A stretch of DNA of 64,000 bases, taken from contig NZ_CP020370.1 in NCBI RefSeq assembly GCF_002813775.1, positions 4,923,501 to 4,987,500 on the forward strand, given 5' to 3'. Below, piece after piece: positions 45,349 through 52,680 of the stretch; the first letter of the stretch is position 1; each line of letters opens with the position of its first letter. Source of the DNA: Candidatus Thiodictyon syntrophicum. GTDB taxonomy: Bacteria > Pseudomonadota > Gammaproteobacteria > Chromatiales > Chromatiaceae. The position numbers and the translations under genes were made by a program. Under the pieces are notes generated by a model. That model was not told the DNA's origin. It searched no databases and saw nothing but the letters and a program-made list of their open reading frames with translations.

Positions 45349-47265
45349 ACAGTTTTAGTGTTTGATAACGAATCAATGAGAGCATGCCGACGCCGGGCCA
45401 GCATCGACGCACCGATATGCGCTTGCGCCCAGTGCTCGACATCAATCGTACGCACCGATTCCATCGCCTCCCGAATCAACGGAGTCGCCAGGTCGGCGAT
45501 GAAGGCAGGAATCGCAAGCAGCAGCTTGCCGATCTCCTTGAGTGGCCCCCTGGCGGTGAAGCATTTGTATTTCCCGAAGACCGATTCGATGATATCGGAG
45601 GATGCCAGCCAGACATTATCAGTCGGGATCTTGGCGGCTTCCACTGCCACCTTCGCGAGCATCTGTTGGGTAAAGGCCGCCGTGCGTGGGGTGAGCGTTG
45701 ACTGCGGTGGCAGCGTGGCCTGGAGTGATTCCTGGGAGCCCCGCTGGAGGCCCTTGGATTTGAGGTGCGACTGAATCAGCTTGGATTGCGCCATCATTTG
45801 CGCGTAATCCACCAGGTCATCCCGGTAGGACAGTAGCCAGGCAAAGCCGTCAAGGAAGCGGCTGTACCCAGCGTCCGCTTGCTGCCAGAACACATCGTCG
45901 AGCGTATCACTCTCGAGGTCTGAGTGTGTCTGCAGTGCCTGGCAAAAAGCCGCCCGGTCGGGATAGCGAATGCCGACGATGGCCCGCAATGGGTGCGCCC
46001 GGGCGGCGCCGAACCGCGCGCACAGGTGCTCCCATGCCGGCCACTTCAGGACGTATTGCGCGCGGATCGCGCTGAAGTCGCCGCGATCATGGTAGGCGAG
46101 GAGCCGTTGTGCCCACCGCACCTGGACATCCAGATTCATGAAACGCGCCTTGAGGCGCTGCCGAGGCGGCAGCAAGAAGGCCAGATCGGTCTGCTGCAAG
46201 GCTGACCAGGCGTTGCGACAGTGCGCCAGCAAGGACTCCCAGCGCGCGTCCCGGCCCATCTCGGCCTTGAGCAGCGTCGCGATCAGATGAGAAATATCAT
46301 AAGTATAGACGCAGGCAGTGGCGTGCTCCTGAAACAAGGCGATGCCCTTGCGCAGGTCGCTGCCGTGGTCGGCAACGATCTGGACCGGGGGACCGGTGCG
46401 TTGCGCAACGCGCCTGAGCACGTTCGCGACCCACGCCCCCGTGCTGTGTGTGGTGATCTCCACGGCCAGCACCTGCATGGCGCCGTGACCCGGACTGTAA
46501 CCGCTCCGAGCCAGTGCATTCACCGGAATACCCAGGATTACCAGGCACTTGGATGCCCCCAAGGCGATGGTATGATCAGCGACGTAGATCCAATCCGTGC
46601 GCCATTCCGGTTGGCGATTGAGGATCGCGAGACCGCAGCGATAGATCCAGTTCAGCACCGTGGTGTGGGCTGGCGCCGCCACCGGGAATGTCGCGCCGAA
46701 CAGATTCAAGACCCGCGCCACGCCGCGACTGCCAAGCCCCGCGTGCAGATACAGCCGCATGGTCAACTGCATGACCATGACCGAATAGTGATGGCCGACC
46801 GGCGGGGACAGCGCAAGCTGTGGTGGCTCATCCACTGGTTCGTCAGCCGCCGGCGCCGCGGCCTCTTCGGCGCCCGTTCGCCCACGCTCCGCCTTTAGCG
46901 CACGCGCCTTCCACTGCGCGCGGCTGTGCTCCAGATCCCGAATCTTGACCTCCGCGGCCCGCAGGCGCTGCTGCCGCTCCAACGCTTTCGCCTTCCAGGC
47001 ATCACGTGACCGCTGGAACAGGTTGGCCAGACGGCTCACTGGGCTCTTGAATGCGTTCATCACGTCGTGCGCGCTCCGGCAAGGCGGTCAGATCACCGCG
47101 CCAGTAGGCTGGCCAACCGTTCGCCGTTTGTCAAGGGCTGGGCATGAGCTAGTGTCGCACCGTCATCGTACCCACCCGAGCACAGAACCGACAGCCGGGC
47201 CTTCCCGGCAACACGCTTCTTGCATGGGCTTTTCAGCGCCTTTTTGGGTCAGATTGAACATCCTA
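45307..47265 (-). mobile_element. Insertion sequence (1,959 bp) with terminal inverted repeats
   Basis: The left end is TAGGGTGTTCAATATCGGAC and the right end, read inward on the minus strand, TAGGATGTTCAATCTGACCC. TAGG-TGTTCAAT is shared, and both begin exactly at the target duplication. One transposase gene fills it. Removal of the element and one target copy restores a continuous helicase frame. I cannot place it in an ISfinder family with confidence. A lone copy of the end is at 62884-62904. Confidence 0.92.
45345..47063 (-). CDS. DDE-type transposase of the insertion sequence
   Basis: 572 residues. A basic coiled-coil N-terminus (RDAWKAKALERQQRLRAAEV, IRDLEHSRAQWKARALKAE) leads to an RNase H-like core. 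Candidate acids are in WIYVADHTIALG, QIVADHGSDLRKG and SSDIIESVFGKYK, giving D-D-E order. The first half includes a helix-turn-helix-like segment (RLYLHAGLGSRGVARVLNLF). The stop TGA overlaps the ATG of the downstream helicase half. The gene looks intact, so the element may still move. The family is uncertain. Confidence 0.85.
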   Translation of the reverse strand: MMNAFKSPVSRLANLFQRSRDAWKAKALERQQRLRAAEVKIRDLEHSRAQWKARALKAERGRTGAEEAAAPAADEPVDEPPQLALSPPVGHHYSVMVMQLTMRLYLHAGLGSRGVARVLNLFGATFPVAAPAHTTVLNWIYRCGLAILNRQPEWRTDWIYVADHTIALGASKCLVILGIPVNALARSGYSPGHGAMQVLAVEITTHSTGAWVANVLRRVAQRTGPPVQIVADHGSDLRKGIALFQEHATACVYTYDISHLIATLLKAEMGRDARWESLLAHCRNAWSALQQTDLAFLLPPRQRLKARFMNLDVQVRWAQRLLAYHDRGDFSAIRAQYVLKWPAWEHLCARFGAARAHPLRAIVGIRYPDRAAFCQALQTHSDLESDTLDDVFWQQADAGYSRFLDGFAWLLSYRDDLVDYAQMMAQSKLIQSHLKSKGLQRGSQESLQATLPPQSTLTPRTAAFTQQMLAKVAVEAAKIPTDNVWLASSDIIESVFGKYKCFTARGPLKEIGKLLLAIPAFIADLATPLIREAMESVRTIDVEHWAQAHIGASMLARRRHALIDSLSNTKTV

Positions 47266-48927
47266 CGCACTGGCCCGGAAGCCTTTGTAATACCAAGCAC
47301 CATCGTCGAGATCGACAACGTCGCCTAGGACCTCATCACAACGCTGTTTCAACTCACGGATATCTGGCGCCCACTGGAAGTAGCGTTCCAGTGCAACATT
47401 GAAGTCGTCCCACGTTGCTTGCCGCATCTTAATACGCCAACGCCACTCGTCAAACGCCGCAGACATTGCACGCAGGCGCACGACTTCAAGGTGTAATGGC
47501 AATGGCAGCGGTTTCATTTCATCGACGGCGAAGGTCGCTAGCGGCTCCTCGATCAGGCGCTCGTCACTCGGTGAATAGCCGAGACAGAGGATTGCAAGTC
47601 CGGGACGATCCGACGAGCGGCCGACACGGCCAAGCCGTTGAATCAGGTCGGACCGACGCGGAGGTAAATCGTCCATCAGCACCACGTCGAGCGTCGGGAG
47701 GTCTACTCCCAGTTCAAGTGCGCTGGTTCCAACGATGATTTTTGGATTTCCGTCTTCTTTGAACAGATCGTCTTCAACCTTGCGTCGCTCCTTCGGCGGC
47801 AAATCACCGTCATAAGCGATGACGTCCCTGCCACTGAGGGCGCGGTGGAGATCCTCGCGTAACCGATGGCCGACGAATTTGCTCTGCACGAAACACAGCG
47901 CGTTTGCCTCTTGGCCGAGATGATCGGAGTTCCCAAGCACTTCCCGCGCGGCGAGCGGCGCGGGGTCGGGCTGCATGAGGAGCACATACCTGCGCAGCAA
48001 CCCGGGTTTAGCGGGCGCCATAAGCAACGCCGGCACGTCCAGCGCGCGGACGAGAGATGCCTTGGCGGCTCCCCGGTCGTCGACTTCCAGAAAGGATGAG
48101 GCCGGTTCACCGGTGAGGGATTCGGCAAACGCGGCGGCCCCAGCCAAGGTTGCCGATGCGAGAAAAAAGGCGGGATGATCGCTGCCGAGCATGTCCATCG
48201 AGAGTCGCATACGATCGATCATGGCCCGAACACTGGCCCCGGCCAGTCCGTGCCAGGAATGCGCCTCGTCCACGACAATACCGGTCAGGCACGACAGGAA
48301 ATCGGCTTCTTTGTCCCGCATCAAGCTCCAATGAACCTTATCGAGCGTGCTTACCCTGATGCGCGCCTGGGTAAATGCCGGATGCTTTGCATGGGCCTCC
48401 ATATAATTGCACCCGCTTGTTCCGTACCATACGGACCACGGAATGCCAACACCGCCGAGCGCGATAGTCCCGGCGAAACAGACGCCCTCCAACCCATCGT
48501 ACCGCACGCGGCTCGTGGGCTCGGACATCCTTGCCAAACGATTCGCCTGGCCCCATAAGAGTGCCTGGGTCGGGAAGGTTGCGATAGCCGTGGCATCCCC
48601 GTCGCGCGACAAGATCTCAAAGACCCAGGCCCAGAATGCCAGGCTCTTCCCCGAGCCCGTCGCGGTCGTCATGACCACGTTCGGGATCGTCCCTGCCCTG
48701 AGGGCCGCGATGACCTGTGCCTGGTGTTCGTACAGGCCACTCGTGGCGACGCGCGGCTCGTAGGCTTTGAGAAATCCGCGAAGCGACTGCCCCGGCTTGG
48801 CCGTGACGAGACTCACCAATTTTGGGACCGGCGTCGTAAGGCATACCGCCTGCTCATGCAGGCGATCACCGTACTTGGCAATCATCATTTCGGCCACGTA
48901 GGCGGCGGGGGGTGACAACTTCGTCAT
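47263..48927 (-). CDS. 5' half of an IS-split MrfA-like DUF1998 helicase
   Basis: 554 residues from ATG 48927 (MTKLSPPAAYVAEMMIAKYG), chosen for its GGAGA site. It is an SF2 helicase: Walker A TTATGSGKSLAFWAWVF, DEAH box IVVDEAHSWHGL, SAT-like FLASATL, then VGTSALELGVDLPTLDVVLM and QRLGRVGRSSDRPG. The stop is the first three bases of the insertion sequence. The intact gene would encode about 854 residues ending in DUF1998. Relatives include MrfA (mitomycin repair) and DISARM DrmA/DrmB. It lies 26 bases after vapC and was followed by the PLD gene. The native frame upstream of the insertion is undamaged. Confidence 0.87.
   Translation of the reverse strand: MTKLSPPAAYVAEMMIAKYGDRLHEQAVCLTTPVPKLVSLVTAKPGQSLRGFLKAYEPRVATSGLYEHQAQVIAALRAGTIPNVVMTTATGSGKSLAFWAWVFEILSRDGDATAIATFPTQALLWGQANRLARMSEPTSRVRYDGLEGVCFAGTIALGGVGIPWSVWYGTSGCNYMEAHAKHPAFTQARIRVSTLDKVHWSLMRDKEADFLSCLTGIVVDEAHSWHGLAGASVRAMIDRMRLSMDMLGSDHPAFFLASATLAGAAAFAESLTGEPASSFLEVDDRGAAKASLVRALDVPALLMAPAKPGLLRRYVLLMQPDPAPLAAREVLGNSDHLGQEANALCFVQSKFVGHRLREDLHRALSGRDVIAYDGDLPPKERRKVEDDLFKEDGNPKIIVGTSALELGVDLPTLDVVLMDDLPPRRSDLIQRLGRVGRSSDRPGLAILCLGYSPSDERLIEEPLATFAVDEMKPLPLPLHLEVVRLRAMSAAFDEWRWRIKMRQATWDDFNVALERYFQWAPDIRELKQRCDEVLGDVVDLDDGAWYYKGFRASA
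47266..47274. repeat. 9-bp target-site duplication, right copy
   Basis: CGCACTGGC, identical to 45298-45306. Confidence 0.9.
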
Positions 48928-48953
48928 GCGTTTCTCCCTGTGTGGCCTCGGCG

Positions 48954-49388
48954 CTACCTGCTGTCGCGTACCGGGGTAAGATCGTCTAACCAATTCTCCA
49001 CCCGCAATCTGGAAACCCGCGTGAACTCGTCCACATTGTCGGTAACGAGGGTGAGCCCCAGGTCCAGTGCGTGTGCGGCAATCGGCAGGTCGTTGGGTCC
49101 GATGGGCGTCCCGGCTCGCTCCAACTGAAGGCGGGACTGGGCATAGGTCTCATCGACCCCGGCCTCCAGGGGCAGGACGGGCAGTGATGCCAGCAGTTCA
49201 TCGACCTTCCGGGTGAGCACGCTGGAACCGAGCTTGCGGGCACCGAAGCACAGTTCCGCGGCGACGACGATGCTGGTGCAGACGGTGCCGTAACCACGCC
49301 GGGCGAGCATCGCGGCGACCGGCCCTTGGGGTTGGCGGATCAGCGCGGACAGGATGTTGGTGTCGAGGAGGTAGCGCAGCCCGTCCAT
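48954..49388 (-). CDS. vapC: VapC-type PIN-domain RNase toxin
   Basis: 144 residues. The four PIN acids are visible in YLLDTNILSAL (Asp), the VVAAELCFGARKL region (Glu), and PNDLPIAAHALDLGLTLVTD (Asp, Asp). VapC toxins cut initiator tRNA or rRNA under VapB control. It starts three bases after the vapB stop and is followed 26 bases later by the helicase gene on the same strand. The toxin-antitoxin pair may thus head the helicase operon. Confidence 0.92.
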   Translation of the reverse strand: MDGLRYLLDTNILSALIRQPQGPVAAMLARRGYGTVCTSIVVAAELCFGARKLGSSVLTRKVDELLASLPVLPLEAGVDETYAQSRLQLERAGTPIGPNDLPIAAHALDLGLTLVTDNVDEFTRVSRLRVENWLDDLTPVRDSR

Positions 49389-49391
49389 GGC

Positions 49392-49634
49392 TTAGAGGCG
49401 GATGTCGTCCAGGGGCACCAGACCTTGATCCACGTCGGGGAAGGGCTCATCGAGCGGCTCCCATCCGGCAAGGAGGCTTGCGAGGTCAGGCCGGCGCTTC
49501 ACCGGTTCGACCATCAGACACTTGCCGTCCCTGCGGATAGTGGCCTCGTCCGCGTCGAGTTCGAGTTCGCGCGGGATGCGAAGTGCTTGATTGCGTCCGT
49601 TGCGAAACAGGCGGACGTGGCGTTCAGGCTGCAT
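49392..49634 (-). CDS. vapB: VapB-type antitoxin
   Basis: 80 residues from ATG 49634 (MQPERHVRLFRNGRNQALRI). The N-terminus is an AbrB/SpoVT swapped-hairpin DNA-binding domain (FRNGRNQALRIPRELEL, DGKCLMVEPV). The acidic C-terminus (DEPFPDVDQGLVPLDDIRL) should wrap VapC. It is the first gene of the group and is expected to repress it. About 400 bases upstream contain no gene on this strand. Confidence 0.9.
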   Translation of the reverse strand: MQPERHVRLFRNGRNQALRIPRELELDADEATIRRDGKCLMVEPVKRRPDLASLLAGWEPLDEPFPDVDQGLVPLDDIRL

Positions 49635-49740
49635 GGGACAGGGCTCCAGGCAATGACCGACACGCAAGCATAGGCCAAATTGTCAGGCGACGCGAGACGG
49701 CTCTGATCACGGCAAGAGCCGGCCAATAGGACGTGCTTGT

Positions 49741-49819
49741 CAGGCTCGAGGCATCGTCGCGGCTGAAGCCGCTCCCACCGCGTCGCTGCACGACTTTCGC
49801 GGTAACGCCTCGATCTGCC
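49741..49819. repeat. Dispersed inverted repeat, family F, copy 3
   Basis: CAGGCTCGAGGCATCGTCGC GGCTGAAGCC-type arm faces GCGGTAACGCCTCGATCTGC. It is more diverged than copies 1 and 2. The divergent gap between vapB and the nitroreductase (49635-50072) holds no other feature. Confidence 0.55.
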
Positions 49820-50072
49820 GATGTGGAACAGCCGGGCGGACGGAACCGCGATCAACGGCGATACGCCGGGCAACCAGGGTCTCGAGTCGGCCGGCGGGCC
49901 GATCCGCAGCGCAAGGTCCGCACGGCTCTTTGTGGGTAGCGACCCATTTTTTCGGGCGGGCGCCGCAATTATGTTCCTGACCAGGCGCGAACCGTTAGCA
50001 TGGATCAGCGCCGTGCGGCCGCCGCCGGCCGCCCCCGATTGTCCGCCAACCACCACGACAGAGCACTCACCC

Positions 50073-50666
50073 ATGCCCCAACCCCTCGACGCCCAAGCCC
50101 TCGATCAGCTCTTCCGCACCGCCCGCACCTATCCCCGCTGGCAGGACCGGCCGGTGAGCGAGGCGCAACTGCGCGAACTCTATGACCTGACCCGGTTCGG
50201 CCCCACGAGCATGAACGCATCACCGGCCCGCTTCGTCTTTCTGCAGAGCGCCGCGGCCAAGGAACGGCTGGTGCCGGCCCTGATGGAGGGCAATGTGGCG
50301 AAGGTGCGCGAGGCCCCGGTGACGGTGATCCTGGCCCATGACACCCGGTTCCCGGAGCTGATGGCCGAGCTGTGGCCCCATACCCCGAACGTCGCGGCCA
50401 TGTTCGCCGCCGACCCGCCCTGGGCCGAGATGACGGCCTTTCGCAACAGTACCCTGCAGGGGGCCTATCTGATCCTGGCGGCGCGCGCCCTGGGGCTCGA
50501 CGTGGGGCCCATGTCCGGATTCGATAACGCCCGGGTGGACGCCGAGTTCTTCCCCGACGGGCGCTGCCGGTCCAATTTCCTCATCACCCTGGGCTACGGT
50601 GAACCGGGCGCCTTGCACCCCCGCGGGCCGCGGCTGTCGTTCGAGCGGGCCGCGACCCTGCTCTGA
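50073..50666 (+). CDS. RutE/HadB-like nitroreductase
   Basis: 197 residues, the length of RutE (malonic semialdehyde reductase) proteins. It is an FMN-dependent NAD(P)H oxidoreductase. Typical segments: LFRTARTYPRWQDRPVSEAQ, LYDLTRFGPTSMNASPARFV, NSTLQGAYLILAARALGLDV and GPMSGFDNARVDAEFF, ending ITLGYGEPGALHPRGPRLSF. No other rut (pyrimidine degradation) gene is near, so it may reduce other nitro compounds or quinones. It is alone on its strand between vapB and a frameshifted Tat-signal gene. Confidence 0.88.
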   Translation: MPQPLDAQALDQLFRTARTYPRWQDRPVSEAQLRELYDLTRFGPTSMNASPARFVFLQSAAAKERLVPALMEGNVAKVREAPVTVILAHDTRFPELMAELWPHTPNVAAMFAADPPWAEMTAFRNSTLQGAYLILAARALGLDVGPMSGFDNARVDAEFFPDGRCRSNFLITLGYGEPGALHPRGPRLSFERAATLL

Positions 50667-50823
50667 CGGCTGGGGTACGCGGCCAAGGGTCGGCAGGCCC
50701 TGCGATGCGTCCTTTGTGACCCCCTTCTCGTCGGGCGGCGAGGCGCGGCTATACTTTGTCGGAGCTATCTGTAACACGCTCGCGATCTGGTGCAGACGCG
50801 AGCCCAGCGACCGGAGGCATCCA

Positions 50824-51173
50824 ATGGACCGCCGCGACTTTCTCAAGTTGTCCGCCATGGCGCCGGTAGCCGGCGGCCTGTTGTTGCTCCCGCAGGGTGT
50901 CGGCGCGCGCGGCATCCCCGCCGCGGCCTTGGGCGAGCGGCCCGCGGGCCTGTGTTACCAGGCACCGCCGGCCGGGGTGATCGCCGCCACCCTCAAGGAG
51001 GCGCCATCAAGGCCTATAACGCCTGGCTGATCGCCAAGAACGAGATCGCCTCCCAGCACTGGGAAGACCTCGATCGCGTCATTGCGGCGATGGCCGAGGC
51101 CGGCCGCGCCATGCCGGCGCGATTGCGGGAGATGGGTACCGGCGGTCTGGGCGTTACGCTGGTGGAATGCTGA
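50824..51173 (+). pseudogene. Frameshifted small Tat-signal protein
   Basis: ATG 50824 gives MDRRDFLKLSAMAPVAGGLL, a twin-arginine export signal (RRDFLK). The frame continues to AGVIAATLKEA and then fails. From about 51004 a second frame carries the expected sequel IKAYNAWLIAKNEIASQHWE through MGTGGLGVTLVEC to TGA 51173. Restoring one base near 51004 joins them into about 116 residues. I do not recognise the family; small Tat proteins of this size occur in purple sulfur bacteria. Confidence 0.6.
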
Positions 51174-51206
51174 GTAACGAGTCAAGAACAGGTTAAACAC
51201 AACACA

Positions 51207-51318
51207 ATCGTTGTCGTTGTCGTTGTCGTAATCGTAATCGGAGAGCCGCTGCAAATCGGCTTGCGAGAGAATCCTGGGCGCTACGATAACCTCGATTACG
51301 ACAACGACAACGACAACG
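51207..51318. repeat. Dispersed hexamer-armed repeat, family A, copy 3
   Basis: AATCGTTGTCGTTGTCGTTG (51206-51225) plus GTAATCG units, a core, then CTCGATTACGACAACGACAA (51291-51310). Its reverse complement aligns with copy 1 over arms and core (GAGGTTAT-GTAGCGCC--GGATTCT). It is preceded by the short repeat at 51181-51203. Confidence 0.8.
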
Positions 51319-51436
51319 GCGCTGTGCCACTTGCCGGCGCGCACTGCCGCTCGCGGTTGATACCAAGCACGGCGGTGTCGACGCCCGGCGAAACCGATCC
51401 AACAACGGCCCGTCATCGGGCATCATCGAGGCTGAT

Positions 51437-52423
51437 ATGCTAGACCCTATCTTTTTCGCCAACTCCAAAGCCAAAATCTATTACCAGGACGCCAATTTCA
51501 ACATCTGGAAATTCGCGACCGAGGTGGCCGCCGACAAGCGACAGAGGCGGCCGGTCATCTTGAATTATTCAATCATGACCAGGGCCTACGGCACCTGCTT
51601 CAACAAGGAAAATTTCATCGAGTTCATCAACCGGCAGGGCTTTGATGTCTTTCTGATGGACTGGGGTAAGGAATCGCTCTTCACCCTCAGCGGCTGGACC
51701 CTGGACCGGCTGGCCGACGCCCTCTATGACAAGGCCGTAAAGCCCCTGCTCGAAGAATACGGGGTGGATAATCTCAACGTGTTTGCGATCTGCATCGGGG
51801 GGCTCATCACGTCATATCTCATCAACCGCGAACTGAAGAAAGACAAGGACTTCGCAAAAAAATTTCATAAGCTTGCCTACTACGGATCACCCATTCTCGG
51901 CAGCCGTGACCTGGGCATGGCCAGAAGCTTCATGGGCTTCTATGAAGCCATGAAACCGTTTCGCCCGGCATTGGATCATACCGGAATTTCCCTGTATGCC
52001 CTCGACCTGCTGATCTCGCAGAGTACCAGCAATACGATGATCGGGGGGTTCTGGCAACACTTCTGGGAGGCGGGGCCCGAGACGTTCTCCAAGGCACTCG
52101 CACTCACTGGCGATGACCGGCTGGTGCCGTTCGCCGCTTTCATGGACATCCTGGAACAGGCCTTTGCGCCAAAACCCGGAAAAGAAGAAGAGTCGTTTCA
52201 CTTCGACGGCGATGTGACGAATATCCACTTCTTCAATCTGGTGGGCGAACATGATTTTCTGGTCATGCCCTCGGCCTCCATCGTAGAGTGGAACTCCCCG
52301 ATACCCAAACAGTTTGCCTCTTTTGACCAAACCATCTTCCCTGGCGGTCACTTTGTCTTTGCGCGGCCGGGATTCCAGGAGGTCAAGGAAAAACTGGCGG
52401 TGTGGTTCAGCGAAGGCCCCTGA
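51437..52423 (+). CDS. PhaC-like alpha/beta hydrolase (Cys nucleophile)
   Basis: 328 residues. The elbow VFAICIGGLITSYL has Cys119 in place of serine, as in poly-hydroxyalkanoate synthases. The acid is probably Asp273 in VGEHDFLVMP and the histidine His305 in PGGHFVFARP. An early VILNYSIMTRAYGTCF and QGFDVFLMDWGKE match the class III PhaC core. It is slightly shorter than PhaC (about 355) and no phaE partner is adjacent, so it may be a polymerase paralogue or an unrelated acyltransferase. A terminator follows 21 bases after the stop. Moderate GC content relative to neighbours. Confidence 0.8.
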   Translation: MLDPIFFANSKAKIYYQDANFNIWKFATEVAADKRQRRPVILNYSIMTRAYGTCFNKENFIEFINRQGFDVFLMDWGKESLFTLSGWTLDRLADALYDKAVKPLLEEYGVDNLNVFAICIGGLITSYLINRELKKDKDFAKKFHKLAYYGSPILGSRDLGMARSFMGFYEAMKPFRPALDHTGISLYALDLLISQSTSNTMIGGFWQHFWEAGPETFSKALALTGDDRLVPFAAFMDILEQAFAPKPGKEEESFHFDGDVTNIHFFNLVGEHDFLVMPSASIVEWNSPIPKQFASFDQTIFPGGHFVFARPGFQEVKEKLAVWFSEGP

Positions 52424-52443
52424 TAGATAATACGGGCGGGCAT

Positions 52444-52472
52444 AAAAGAACCGGCTTGTCAGCCGGTTTTTT
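52444..52472 (+). terminator. Intrinsic terminator after the PhaC-like gene
   Basis: AACCGGCT-TGTC-AGCCGGTT, with TTTTTT overlapping the 3' arm. Confidence 0.9.
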
Positions 52473-52680
52473 ACCTGAGCCCCACGGGCTGGCCACGAGA
52501 CGCGCGCCCAATCGGCCCTTGGCCATCGCCTTTACTGAGAGATACCAGAACGTTACCCCCAGGTTTGCGATCTTGAGACCGGCACGTCATGACCTGGTGG
52601 GACTGATCTGGGGTTGAGCAAAGGTCCTGACCATCCGCCCGGGACTTCCCGCAAGTCCCTCGCCCACGAGGAAAAACACC

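Noticed and set aside
45307-47265. IS66-family assignment
   Set aside because: IS66 ends and 8-bp duplications do not match TAGG-TGTTCAAT ends with 9 bp, and no tnpA/tnpB accessory genes are present.
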